Translations under genes and position numbers: made by a program
Notes under the pieces: generated by a model
Databases searched by the model: none
What the model saw: only the letters and a program-made list of their open reading frames with translations
Told to the model about the DNA's origin: nothing
Part shown: positions 36,495 to 45,501 of the stretch, piece after piece
How positions within the stretch are numbered: position 1 is the first letter of the stretch
Layout of the letters: every line of letters starts with the position of its first letter
Assembly (NCBI RefSeq): GCF_030056705.1
Contig: NZ_JASHIC010000014.1
Location: forward strand, 1 to 64,000
Direction of reading: 5' to 3'
Length of the DNA: 64,000 bases
Source: Flectobacillus longus
GTDB lineage: Bacteria; Bacteroidota; Bacteroidia; Cytophagales; Spirosomataceae

Positions 36495-36765
36495 AGAGCT
36501 ATTTGTTGTTAGTTTCGTGTTCAGTATCCATGTTCAGTGTCTCACTGAACATTTCCGTTTAGCCTCTTTCTATCAGTACCTTTGGTATATTCTTTCTTTT
36601 GCTGACGCAAGTTGTCGAGTGGGACACTCGCCACGGATGTAGCTGACTCGTATCCATGTTCAGTGTCTCACTGACCATTTCCGTTTAGCCTCTCACTGTC
36701 AGTACCTTTGGTATATATTCTTTCTTTTGCTGACGCAAGTTGTCGAGTGGGACACCCACCACGGA
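36494..36765. repeat. REP-like palindromic repeat array, right block (2 units)
   Basis: Two further units with ccatg at 36528 and 36654. In the first, both arms of palindrome A changed together (gttcagtg and cactgaac), keeping the stem perfect. In the second, palindrome B has decayed (gacacccacc). The block ends 12 bases before the LytTR gene. Confidence 0.88.
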
Positions 36766-36776
36766 GGTAATGAATA

Positions 36777-37130
36777 TTAATGGAGTTGCTGCAATACCTC
36801 TTTCCATCGTCGTTTGGCTATAGGAACAATGGTGCCATCGGATAAAACAATAGAAGTTTTGTTGTAGGATGACACATACTTGATATTAATAATAAAAGCT
36901 TTGTGAACTCTTATAAACTTGTTAGATTTGGCTACTAGCCGTGGTAAAAGGTTTTTGAGAGTAATTGAAAAAATTTCGGCAGGACGTTCTATCTGCTTGA
37001 TTATTGAATAATTGACACTAGCCTGAATGTAAATGATATTGTCAAAAGGAATTGTAACATCATAGCGAGGGCGGTCTTTAAATTCAGGTGGACAAGGATC
37101 AAGTAAATATGGGTAGCAATTTTTTGTCAT
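36777..37130 (-). CDS. Stand-alone LytTR DNA-binding protein
   Basis: A 117-residue protein made of a LytTR domain only: IPFDNIIYIQASVNYSIIKQ, then LKNLLPRLVAKSNKFIRVHKA and FIINIKYVSSYNK, ending IVPIAKRRWKEVLQQL. The family core FxRVHKxxxIN is intact. LytTR domains bind direct repeats upstream of virulence and exopolysaccharide genes. There is no receiver domain, so it is not controlled by direct phosphorylation; some LytTR-only proteins work through partners. It lies between the REP array and the CpsB-type phosphatase at the end of the exopolysaccharide locus and may regulate it. The LytS-type kinase at 43136 could be its partner; that is speculation. Confidence 0.85.
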   Translation of the reverse strand: MTKNCYPYLLDPCPPEFKDRPRYDVTIPFDNIIYIQASVNYSIIKQIERPAEIFSITLKNLLPRLVAKSNKFIRVHKAFIINIKYVSSYNKTSIVLSDGTIVPIAKRRWKEVLQQLH

Positions 37131-37300
37131 AAAATATTAAAGTGTTAATCAGGTAGAGCTAAAAAAGTAAATCGCTAATTCTATTAAGTAGGATGACGTT
37201 ATTGGTTAATAGTATATCTGTTATTTTAAAGTGTTTGTAATCAAAATGTTATAATCAAATGAAACCTTAGATATACTATTGGTTTAATCTTTCTTACTAC

Positions 37301-37476
37301 TTAAGTATTAATGCAAAATAAAATTGCATTAATATGCTTTAGTCTGTAAGCCGTAGGCATTAGGCAAAAAAGTTTCTATTACTTCATGAGAAATACTATT
37401 TAACTTTTAGCCTACCGCATAAAGCCTAGAGCTTAAAGCGGGTAAAATGTATTTTAATTTTGCCTACTAACTTAAG
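37301..37476 (+). repeat. MITE-like interspersed repeat, copy 2
   Basis: Starts ttaagtattaatgcaaaat and ends tgcctactaacttaag, giving imperfect terminal inverted repeats (14 of 20 positions shared). The interior inverted arms (gctttag...gtaagccgtaggc and gcctaccgc...) would form a long hairpin. Its right end covers the stop codon of the phosphatase gene. It fills most of the 341-bp gap between the LytTR and phosphatase genes; nothing else was seen there. Confidence 0.8.
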
Positions 37477-38236
37477 AATTAGAAAAGAAGTCTTTGTTCT
37501 TAAAATCATATTTCTCTAATAGCTGCATTTCTTTGCTCATCTCAGCAAGTTTTTTTAATCTTCCTAAATGACGTTCATGATGGAGGTCTGTTCCTACAAA
37601 ATCATATAAGTTGTTTTTTAACAGATACTTTGCACAGTCTTTGATGTCGGGACCATAATATCCTTCGACAGCAAGTATATTCAATTGCAAAAGGCAGCCC
37701 AAGTCTTTTAATCTTGCAAAAGCTTCAGGTGACTTATGCCAATATCTATATCGTTCTGGATGAGCAATGATAGGGGTGTAGCCTCTTTTTGTCATCTCAA
37801 AAACTCTTTGTTCAAAGTTCATCAAAGGCGCTATCATGGGATACTCTGCCAGAATATATCGTGGTTGAGGAAATGGAATAATATCTTCATTTTGAAGCAA
37901 TTCCGTAAAATTATCATCAATATAATATTCTGAAGACGCTTCTAATTCAATTTTTAGACCTTTCTGAAAAGCTGCCTCTTTTACAATAGCCAATTTTTCA
38001 CGAATAATAGTTGGTGTATTGGGATACACCTCCATACGAATATGTGGCGTTGTAATAAGTTTTTTGAAACCGATATTTTGAAGTTCTTCTATCAATAATA
38101 AACTAGTTTCAGTATCGGGAGAGCCATCATCAATGCCAGGCAAAAGATGAGAATGGATATCAACAACCACCTGATTTGATAGAAATTCGATAATTCGATT
38201 TTGTTTACTTTGTTTGGATTTGAAGAAGGAAAACAT
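37472..38236 (-). CDS. CpsB/YwqE-type tyrosine-protein phosphatase (PHP domain)
   Basis: A 254-residue PHP-fold metal phosphatase. The first metal motif is DIHSHLLPGIDDGSPDTE near residues 31-48; later metal ligands are in ITTPHIRMEVYPN, IAHPERYRYW and VGTDLHHERH. These phosphatases dephosphorylate the tyrosine tail of Wzc-like kinases and so regulate polymer assembly. Length is normal. It is the last gene of the exopolysaccharide locus and is transcribed against the main operon. Its stop codon lies inside repeat copy 2. Confidence 0.88.
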   Translation of the reverse strand: MFSFFKSKQSKQNRIIEFLSNQVVVDIHSHLLPGIDDGSPDTETSLLLIEELQNIGFKKLITTPHIRMEVYPNTPTIIREKLAIVKEAAFQKGLKIELEASSEYYIDDNFTELLQNEDIIPFPQPRYILAEYPMIAPLMNFEQRVFEMTKRGYTPIIAHPERYRYWHKSPEAFARLKDLGCLLQLNILAVEGYYGPDIKDCAKYLLKNNLYDFVGTDLHHERHLGRLKKLAEMSKEMQLLEKYDFKNKDFFSNS

Positions 38237-39099
38237 AAGATTAATTAAAAGAAAGAGTTTAAAAAATGAGCAAGATTATGTTTATTTTGCTCCCTTTAGG
38301 CGATATGTAAAATCAAAAGTAACAATACTTCTAGCTTTTACAGATAACATGGCATGAGTACTTGGATAAGCGAACTAATTGATAAAAATCCTGCTTGGCT
38401 TTAGGCTATTTGAAAAGCCTCTGTCTAGTGCAAAATTATATGTAGCTTTTTTTTAATATAAAATATTGATAATTAAAAATTTATATTCACAACTCATAAT
38501 TTAGCATTAATACTTGGATATTTGATTGCCAATCCAACTCAAGACACAGCATTATAATAATTGTTTGTATGGAGCTCAAATATAAGATAAACTCAGTGGA
38601 AAAACTCAAATTTATTACCAGAGAAAATATTTCTTACACTTGAATTTAGATTTACTATTAAGAGAGCAAAATTAATAAAATCTCATTTTTTTTGATAAGT
38701 TAAGTTATTAGAAGCTAATTAGAATTTTTAGCTATGCTTACTAAAAATAGAGTTTTCTTCGTTTTTTAACAATATGTCCATACTAATCTGAGAAAATAGA
38801 GACGTAATTGGGTTTTGAGTAGATAAAATTTCCTAAACAATTCGGCGTTAACTGATTTTTTTGCACATTCATCATCATGATTACCAGTATTATAGAGAAT
38901 ATTCTTCGATAGCATAAGAAATATTGCAACTATCAAATAAGTATTAAAAGTATATTGTTGGATTAAAATGAAATGCTTAATATTTTGTAATATTGTATGA
39001 AATATTTGTACAATTTGAGTCAATAAGAATTTTTGCTATTTTTAATATATAAAAGAGTAAGTAATCACTAAATAATATTTTAAATAATCACTAAATAAA
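38237..39099. other. About 860-bp AT-rich gene-free stretch
   Basis: No credible coding region. It contains the phrase tcacaactcataatttagca followed by ttaatactt (38489-38516), which is the reverse complement of one end of the interspersed repeat, and a short inverted repeat (aggct / agcct) near 38405. The 85-codon frame on the minus strand near 38766-39023 has no family signal. Confidence 0.45.
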
Positions 39100-39201
39100 A
39101 TGACCACCGTAATTGTTTTACTTTCAGCTATTGTTGCTTCTTCATGTATCGAAGCGATTATAGAGACAAGCGATTTGTTTACATCTCGCCGCTCTAGATA
39201 G
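39100..39201 (+). CDS. Small ORF, 33 residues, putative membrane or lipoprotein peptide
   Basis: ATG at 39100 gives MTTVIVLLSAIVASSC then a polar tail ending TSRRSR. The first 16 residues are hydrophobic and end in Cys, like a minimal lipoprotein signal peptide. It is followed 120 bases later by a strong terminator, and no other gene uses that terminator. The length is short for confidence, and no family is recognised. The alternative is that the transcript is non-coding and this frame is chance. Confidence 0.35.
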   Translation: MTTVIVLLSAIVASSCIEAIIETSDLFTSRRSR

Positions 39202-39320
39202 TGAAGAAAATTTCAGAAAACCAATCGGGAGAGATGGTGAGGTATGAAATGAAATTTTGACGTAAAAGCTCTTTAATAATAAAAAAACGCCGTCTTCGTC
39301 AGTATTTCATATAGCACGCG

Positions 39321-39375
39321 AACGAGCTAATAAACATCAAGGTTGCCTTCATGTTTAATAGCTCGTTTTTATTTT
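39321..39375 (+). terminator. Strong terminator with no annotated gene upstream
   Basis: Arms at 39321-39337 and 39351-39367 match over 17 bp with one mismatch (aacgagctaataaacat / atgtttaatagctcgtt), followed by ttttattt. The nearest upstream gene on this strand is more than 4 kb away (manC), so a short transcript from about 39.05 kb is implied. Confidence 0.7.
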
Positions 39376-39540
39376 GCGGATGCTTAAAAATCTGTATATC
39401 AATCATCATAATTATCACTCCTAAACTTCTTGCAAAATAGGTTTATACTATCTTGGTATAAACTAAAACTCTCATTAATAATTTTTCAGATGAGTATCTT
39501 TAACTTTCGATGAAAAGATATGAGATAACCACTGATTCCC

Positions 39541-42273
39541 ATGAATTTACTAACTAAAAATCTAAATATCCTTGTTGTCGAGGATCATGACGAAGAATAC
39601 AATCTTTTATTAGACTGTATTCAAAATTCTAGTATCCTAACTGGGCATATTGTGCATGCCAAAACTGTTGCTAAAACCAAGGATTTTTTACTTGGTGAAA
39701 TGAAATTTGACTTGGTATTCGTCGATTTGAATTTTAAAAATCATCATAATGCTGAATTTTTCTTACAAATCATGGATTGGGTTGATCATAAATTGCCAAT
39801 TGTAGCGCTATGCGAAGTAGCTTCGCCAACCACTACTTTGTTGGCTTTGATTAATGGTGCCAAGCATTACCTGATTAAAGGTGATTATGACGAGCAATCT
39901 GTCGAGAAAGTGATAAAAGACTGTTTCTCTATTGTAGATTCTACAGGAGGATATTTCGAAAACCGAGAGTTTTTAGGAGATGGTATTGCTCTTGGTGCCG
40001 TGTGGGATATTGATTTGGTACATAACCAAGTCAAACGCTCAGGTAAACAATTTTATGAATCATTGGGCTATAATGATAATGAATATAATAAAGAATTTGA
40101 TTTTTGGGATGCAAAATTACACCCCAATGATTACGCAAGAGTAGTAGGTACGATTCAAGAATCCTTGGCTGATAATACCAAACGTTATTGGGAAGTTGAA
40201 TATCGTTTTCGTAAGTCTGATGGCACTTATACTTGGGTCAACGAACGAGGTTATATATTAAATGATTCCTTTGGTAGACCTTTTCGCATCATTGGTGCGA
40301 TTATTGATATAAATGACAGAAAGGAAAAGGAGGGGCAAATCCAATTCCTTGATCATCAATTGGGGGCGTATTTTTTTCATAATCCTTATCCTATGTGGAT
40401 TTATGATAATGATAGCTACGCATTTTTGGAGGTAAATACGGCCGCAATCCAAAAGTATGGATATACCCGAGATGAGTTTCTTCAAATGACCTTAAGGGAT
40501 ATTCGACCAGCACAAGATTTGGTGCAACTCAAAAATCTTCCGAAAGATATTGTATCTGCCAATCCTGTAAGGCATTGGCAGGTAAGACACCAGAAAAAAA
40601 ATGGTGAAATCATAGATGTGGAGGTAACTGCTACTGATATTCAATTGGCAGATGTTATGGCAACCAAAGTAATGGTGATTGACATAACAGAGCAACTAAG
40701 AGCGCGTCATGAAAGAACATTTGTGTTGGAGGTCGTAGAGAAGCTTCGGCAAGAGTCTAGTTTGTTGGATGGTCTCAAAGCAATTCTTAAATATGTAAGG
40801 GAATATATTCAGTGGCAATATGGTGAAATTTGGCTGACTAATGCTTCATGCGATAGTATCAAAATGATTACGTATGATTTTGAGCCCAATGCGTCCACTG
40901 ATTTACAGGCTTTTGCAGACCCTGTTGCATTTACTTCTATCCCTATCGAGCAAACGGTTTTTAGACGAAAATCTAAACATCAAAAAACATATTGGATTGA
41001 AGATTTGAAAACGGAAGAACTATTTAGTCGAAAACAATTGGCTCAAGACTTGGGTTTACGCTCGGCATTTTCTGTACCAATTAGTTATAAAGATAATTAC
41101 GTGGCTTGGGTGATTTTTTTTAACGATAAACTTAGCCGTAAAGATGTCGCTCTAATCAATTTGGTGGAAAGTATATGTCGCCAGTTAGGTTACGAAATCC
41201 GAAGACGTAATTCAGAAGAGCAGCTTCAGTATATCTTCAAGTTTAGCCGAGATTTGATGGGAATGGCCAATACTCGTGGTTTTATGACACAGGTCAATAA
41301 TGGCTTTAAGAAAATATTAGGTTATGATGAACATACGTTGACTACCAAGCCAATTCATCGGTTTATTTATCAGGAAGATTGGCCAATTTTACAAAATGCC
41401 TTGGACGAATTACGTAATGACAGGGTTAGTTCACCATTCGAGTTGCGTTGTGTAGCGGTAGACAATAGTATTAAGTGGATTAATTGTACTGTGACTCAAA
41501 TTCCAGCAGAGGAGTTGATATTTATTTCTGGTAGAGATATAACTCGTAGAAAAACAAGCGAAGAAGAACGTGAAATGTTAATCAAGGAATTGAGAGAAAG
41601 CAACAAAGACTTAAAACAGTTTTCCTATATTACTTCGCATAACCTACGAGCACCATTGTCTAATCTTTTGGCAATATTGGACTTAATAAATCCTAATAAT
41701 ATCAAAGATGAGATGACTTTATTTTTGTTAGAAAAATTTAAAGAATCTACTCATGCCTTAAATCATACGGTAAATGATTTACTGGACATATTAGTTATCA
41801 AAAATAATGTTAATATTGAGCAGCAGTCATTGAATTTAGAGGATGAATTTCATAAGTCATTGGAAAGACTCGCTTATTTGCGTCAAGATAATGAAGCGAC
41901 TGTAACAATGGATTTTTCAGCCGGGAAAGAAATTATTTTTAATTCTACTTATCTAGAGTCGGTGTATCAAAATTTAATTACAAATGCTTTTAAATATCAA
42001 GCACCTGAGCGTAATCTTGAAATAAAAATATTTACCAAAGAAACAAAAGGCTTTTTGAAACTTTATTTTGCTGATAATGGACTTGGTATCAATTTACAAC
42101 GTCATGGTGATAAAATCTTTGGCTTGTATCAGCGATTTCACCACCATCCCGACAGCAAAGGACTGGGTTTATATATCATTAATTCTCAGATTAGGGCTCT
42201 TGGTGGAATGATAGACGTACAGAGTGAAGAGGGAGTTGGAACTACGTTTATTGTTTCTTTTAAGAAAAATTAA
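39541..42273 (+). CDS. Receiver-PAS-PAS-GAF-PAS sensor histidine kinase
   Basis: A 910-residue cytoplasmic kinase with no membrane segment. Order: N-terminal receiver domain (residues 9-130, Asp62 in VFVDLNF); PAS/PAC (about 145-265, with EVEYRFRKSDGTYTWV); PAS (about 275-395); GAF (about 405-560); PAS (about 570-685); HisKA with His700 in TSHNLRAPLSN; HATPase_c (about 800-910) with NLITNAFKY, DNGLGINL, KIFGLYQRF, KGLGLYI and GVGTTFIV. The receiver is at the N-terminus, an unusual order, so this kinase probably receives phosphate from another kinase or is inhibited through it. The single-domain receiver 341 bp downstream is a likely partner. Confidence 0.9.
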   Translation: MNLLTKNLNILVVEDHDEEYNLLLDCIQNSSILTGHIVHAKTVAKTKDFLLGEMKFDLVFVDLNFKNHHNAEFFLQIMDWVDHKLPIVALCEVASPTTTLLALINGAKHYLIKGDYDEQSVEKVIKDCFSIVDSTGGYFENREFLGDGIALGAVWDIDLVHNQVKRSGKQFYESLGYNDNEYNKEFDFWDAKLHPNDYARVVGTIQESLADNTKRYWEVEYRFRKSDGTYTWVNERGYILNDSFGRPFRIIGAIIDINDRKEKEGQIQFLDHQLGAYFFHNPYPMWIYDNDSYAFLEVNTAAIQKYGYTRDEFLQMTLRDIRPAQDLVQLKNLPKDIVSANPVRHWQVRHQKKNGEIIDVEVTATDIQLADVMATKVMVIDITEQLRARHERTFVLEVVEKLRQESSLLDGLKAILKYVREYIQWQYGEIWLTNASCDSIKMITYDFEPNASTDLQAFADPVAFTSIPIEQTVFRRKSKHQKTYWIEDLKTEELFSRKQLAQDLGLRSAFSVPISYKDNYVAWVIFFNDKLSRKDVALINLVESICRQLGYEIRRRNSEEQLQYIFKFSRDLMGMANTRGFMTQVNNGFKKILGYDEHTLTTKPIHRFIYQEDWPILQNALDELRNDRVSSPFELRCVAVDNSIKWINCTVTQIPAEELIFISGRDITRRKTSEEEREMLIKELRESNKDLKQFSYITSHNLRAPLSNLLAILDLINPNNIKDEMTLFLLEKFKESTHALNHTVNDLLDILVIKNNVNIEQQSLNLEDEFHKSLERLAYLRQDNEATVTMDFSAGKEIIFNSTYLESVYQNLITNAFKYQAPERNLEIKIFTKETKGFLKLYFADNGLGINLQRHGDKIFGLYQRFHHHPDSKGLGLYIINSQIRALGGMIDVQSEEGVGTTFIVSFKKN

Positions 42274-42614
42274 TTGATATTGATAGAGTAAAATACTCAT
42301 ATTCTTAGGATAGATATGATTAGATAAAACAAGCGAATGTTCTTTATCGTTAGATTTAATTTTTAAATAAATGAAAATCTGGTTTATACACGAAAATCCT
42401 TCGCTTATACGATTTTTTATGAAAGTCTAAAATAGTATTAGTTAATTAGTAATTCAAAATAGTAGTAGGGCTTCATTGATGTAGAAAAACGGACGTATTT
42501 GATAAACAAGTATAAACAAATACCTTATTGAAAGTTGATACTTTGTTGATGTCGTTAAGTCCTTCATTTTTACCCTAACTTAATTATTTGAGGTTCGTAA
42601 ATTTATAATTTAAA
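42274..42614. other. 341-bp gap between kinase and receiver genes
   Basis: AT-rich with a small hairpin (gagta-aaa-tactc near 42286) just after the kinase stop and the phrase aaatccttcg near 42388. No gene is supported. The gap size suggests the receiver gene has its own promoter. Confidence 0.4.
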
Positions 42615-43040
42615 ATGATGATTGAAAGTGTACTCGTTGTAGACGACGATTTGATAGCGCTCTCACTTTGTGAGTTTGCCATCAAGAATAGTGGCTTTTC
42701 GAAGAAGGTTCAGACAGTAAAGAATGGTAGAGAAGCGCTAGACGTATTTTTTGCATTAGAAGATGGTACATCTCCAGATGGAATTGTTCCTACACTGATT
42801 TTTTTGGATTTGAATATGCCAGTAATGGATGGTTGGGATTTTTTGAAAGCTTATCTTCAAAAATTTGCCACCAAATATCCTGATACCAAAGTGTGTATTC
42901 TTTCTTCGACTATTGACCCAGAAGACTTTGTTAAGGCTGGGAAGTATAAAATTGTACTTGAGTTTATTAGCAAACCGCTCACGATGGAGATTTTGAACGA
43001 ACTCAAAAAAAGTAGCCAATTAAAGAAATACTTTAATTAA
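42615..43040 (+). CDS. Single-domain response regulator
   Basis: A 141-residue CheY-like receiver. Acidic pair in VLVVDDDLIAL, phospho-acceptor Asp65 in LIFLDLNMPVMDGW, conserved Ser in CILSSTIDP and Lys in FISKPLT. There is no output domain. It is closely similar to the receiver encoded at 44515-44946 (shared DDD, LDLNMPV, GWDFL, LSS.IDP, EFISKPLT), so the two are paralogs of the Rcp1-like type. Starts at one of two adjacent ATGs (42615 or 42618). Likely a phosphorelay shuttle for the kinase upstream. Confidence 0.9.
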   Translation: MMIESVLVVDDDLIALSLCEFAIKNSGFSKKVQTVKNGREALDVFFALEDGTSPDGIVPTLIFLDLNMPVMDGWDFLKAYLQKFATKYPDTKVCILSSTIDPEDFVKAGKYKIVLEFISKPLTMEILNELKKSSQLKKYFN

Positions 43041-43045
43041 TGGTA

Positions 43046-43144
43046 ATTGAGTATTATATCGGATGTCGGATTTTTGAATTTAAAATGATCCTTTGTAGGA
43101 AATTCCAAATCATAAATCCGATGTCTGAAATTTTCTTACTCAAT
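43046..43144. other. Imperfect inverted repeat between convergent genes
   Basis: Outer arms attgagta (43046-43053) and tactcaat (43137-43144) enclose cggattt and aaatccg arms. A bidirectional terminator is plausible, but the stem is interrupted and the right arm falls inside the end of the kinase gene. Confidence 0.35.
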
Positions 43145-44149
43145 CGGGATACATAAAGTGGCTATTACCATGCCATCTTGTTCGCTAAAAATTAATTTTG
43201 CTTTGCCATTATACATGTGATTGAGCCTTCTTTCAAGATTCTTAAGGCTTGTACCATAAAAGCTTTCCTTCTTTTCAAGAACTCCTGTATTTCTAACAAT
43301 AATGTACAAATGAGTTTCTTCGCTTCGTGTGTGAATAAAAAGCTCACCGCCCTTTCTTAACTTACTGACGCCATGTTTAATGGCATTCTCGACTAGCAAA
43401 TACAATGACATTGAAGGAATACGAAAATTCAGAGATTGATTTTCAAGTTTGAAATGATAAGTAAGTCTTTTGTCAAATCTAATTTTTTCTAAATCAAGAT
43501 ACTGTTGCATCATCAGTAGTTCATCCATCAACTGTATCATAGGCGTTTCGCTAATGGTGAGCGATTTTCGAAGAATATCTGACAACTGAATAATGGATTT
43601 TTGTGCTAGAGGAGGGTCAATTCTCACTAAGGCCTTGATTGAGTTTAAGGAATTGAATAAAAAATGGGGATTCAATTGGCTCTTCAGGCTGTCTAATTCG
43701 GTACTTCTAATAAGATTTTGAACCGTTGCTTCTGTACGCAGGTCGACATAAAACTGTTTTACCGTACGGATAGACAAATACAAAGAAAGCCAAATGCCAA
43801 TACCTAGCAGACCAATAACCAATGATTTGAACCAAGTTATAATAGCTAAAGAAGGTGAAATAAGCGTTAAGCACCCTTTATAAGCAAGAGCAAACAATAG
43901 TGCTGAAATTATAAGAAAACCAAAGCCATACTTGATATTGCGATTAAGCAAATGTAAGCTGAATTGAAATTTGGCAAGAATAATATGTAGCGCATGGCCA
44001 ATCGTATGCCCAATAATATTGAAAGGTATGAGTAGTATCATCCATTCCCAAATCGTAAACGAAGATTGGAGAATAAGCAACAGAATACATATACTAAAAC
44101 CTAGCCAACCCAAAATTTGAGCAGACCAGTAAAGGCGGTTCATTTTCAT
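43136..44149 (-). CDS. LytS-type sensor histidine kinase
   Basis: A 337-residue membrane kinase of the His_kinase (PF06580) type. There are four N-terminal membrane segments (about residues 5-125). The H-box is LKSQLNPHFLFNSLNSIKAL with the PHFLFN signature, the ATP-binding part has MSLYLLVENAIKHGVSK, and FYGTSLKNLERRLNHMYNG replaces the usual GxGLxNxxxRL. The Gly-rich lid reads GTSLKNLERR, slightly divergent. Such kinases normally pair with a receiver-LytTR regulator, but none lies next to it; the neighbours are single-domain receivers, and the only LytTR protein in the window (36777-37130) lacks a receiver. Confidence 0.88.
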   Translation of the reverse strand: MKMNRLYWSAQILGWLGFSICILLLILQSSFTIWEWMILLIPFNIIGHTIGHALHIILAKFQFSLHLLNRNIKYGFGFLIISALLFALAYKGCLTLISPSLAIITWFKSLVIGLLGIGIWLSLYLSIRTVKQFYVDLRTEATVQNLIRSTELDSLKSQLNPHFLFNSLNSIKALVRIDPPLAQKSIIQLSDILRKSLTISETPMIQLMDELLMMQQYLDLEKIRFDKRLTYHFKLENQSLNFRIPSMSLYLLVENAIKHGVSKLRKGGELFIHTRSEETHLYIIVRNTGVLEKKESFYGTSLKNLERRLNHMYNGKAKLIFSEQDGMVIATLCIPIE

Positions 44150-44514
44150 CGAATCAATGAGTTGTAACTAAGAGCGTTTCTTAATGGGGTTGATAAAATG
44201 CGGTATCAGTACACTAGAAACCAGTCTGTCGAATTGCTTCTAGGACTTATAACAAAATGGCATAAATCAACTTTGGTATTGGAAACCGAAGCTGAATTTT
44301 TTGATTAGAGATAAAAAAAACCGAGTGAAATGTCTTGATTGCATTGCACTCGGTTACAAAAATAGAATAAGTATTGAAATATCCGAATTCTTCAGGAAGG
44401 AAATAAAATCAAAAAAAATCTATAAAATACTTCAATTAATACGAATTTTGAAATTTATGACTAGTTAACAAACTGTTGTATAGAGTAATATCAGTGAAAT
44501 GTTGGCTATCCTAA
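44150..44514. other. 365-bp gap between two minus-strand signalling genes
   Basis: Contains the terminator of the receiver gene (44311-44355). Nothing else was recognised. The promoter of the LytS-type gene is expected near 44150-44280. Confidence 0.4.
44311..44355 (-). terminator. Terminator of the receiver gene on the minus strand
   Basis: Arms at 44319-44332 and 44342-44355 match over 14 bp with one mismatch (aaccgagtg core). On the minus strand the hairpin is followed by eight T. It lies about 160 bases after the receiver stop codon. Confidence 0.75.
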
Positions 44515-44946
44515 CTAAGAAAAATGTGGCATCAATATAGAGTGCTGTTTGATTTCTTTAATCACTTTCAACGTTAGGGGCTTACTGATAAACTCGATAA
44601 TGATATCGTAATTGCTAGCTCTTTGTATATCTCTAGGGTCAATACTAGATGACAGAACAATAATGCGAGTTTCTGGAAAAAGTTTATTAAATCCTTTACG
44701 GATAAACTCATCTAGAAAATCCCAACCATTCATCACAGGCATATTCAAATCTAAGAAAATGATAGCAGGCACATTGGCGTTCGAATTGTTAGAGTTATCG
44801 TCTACAATATCGTTGAAATAATCGATTGCTTCCTGCCCATTTTGCGCTTTATCTACCTCTTCGGCAAAGGTAAAGCGTTTGATGACCATATCACAAAGTG
44901 ATAAAGTGACAGAATCATCGTCTACAAGTAAAACTTTCTTCAACAT
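44515..44946 (-). CDS. Single-domain response regulator (paralog)
   Basis: A 143-residue CheY-like receiver from the ATG at 44946 (MLKKVLLVDDDSV), chosen because the receiver fold starts there; the frame runs upstream to another ATG at 45018 with 24 extra residues of no domain. Asp66 in IIFLDLNMPVMNGWDFL is the phospho-acceptor, with VLSSSIDP and EFISKPLT conserved. Strongly similar to the receiver at 42615-43040. An Asn/Ser-rich loop (DDNSNNSNANVP) before the fourth strand is longer than in its paralog. No output domain. It is divided from the LytS gene by a terminator, so it is transcribed separately. Confidence 0.88.
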   Translation of the reverse strand: MLKKVLLVDDDSVTLSLCDMVIKRFTFAEEVDKAQNGQEAIDYFNDIVDDNSNNSNANVPAIIFLDLNMPVMNGWDFLDEFIRKGFNKLFPETRIIVLSSSIDPRDIQRASNYDIIIEFISKPLTLKVIKEIKQHSILMPHFS

Positions 44947-45308
44947 GTTGATAATCATAATTTGACAGTGGTATATGAGGCGAAAGCGCTCTTGTAACAA
45001 AATAAAAGGTGTTAGCAATCACATTTTGCCTTATATCCGAAGATTTTTGTTGGGCGGACTTTTGTAAGAAATTTATATCAATGAGTTTTATGGGTATGGC
45101 TGTTAGCCATTATAAAGATATTAATTTTTACATTAATCTAAAAAAAAAATAGTGGTTATGCACAGATTGTTTTGCTAACTGAGTAAATGGTAACACCAAA
45201 ACCTTGCCAAAGTATTAATGCAATATAATTTTTCGTGAATTGGCTCTAAATAGCATTTAGTTGGTGCAAAATGTACTCACTCTGGTAGATAAATGAGATT
45301 AAGTAATC

Positions 45309-45473
45309 GTGCAAAATACAATTGCATTAATATGCTTTAGGCCGTAAGCCGTAGGCATTAGGCAAAAAAGTTTCTATTACTTCATGAGAAATACTATTTA
45401 ACTTTTAGCCTACCGCATAAAGCCTAGAGCTTAAAGCGGGTAAAATTATTTTTATTTTGCCCACTAACCTAAG
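45309..45473 (+). repeat. MITE-like interspersed repeat, copy 3
   Basis: Nearly identical to copy 2 from gcattaatatgctttag to aaagcgggtaaaat, with the same end actaacctaag. A separate fragment of the left terminus (aagtattaatgcaatata) lies about 100 bases upstream at 45212, so the element may be interrupted or nested. It lies 28 bases beyond the stop codon of the hydrolase gene. The rest of the 45019-45501 gap holds nothing else I can support. Confidence 0.78.
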
Positions 45474-45501
45474 CTATTTATAAAATTTATCTGCCTTTTG
45501 T

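Noticed and set aside
34938-36765. CRISPR array
   Set aside because: Units are about 128 bp, almost identical throughout and have no unique spacers; there are no cas genes.
38766-39023. 85-codon minus-strand frame in the gap after the phosphatase gene
   Set aside because: AT-driven composition, no family motif and no clear promoter or ribosome site.
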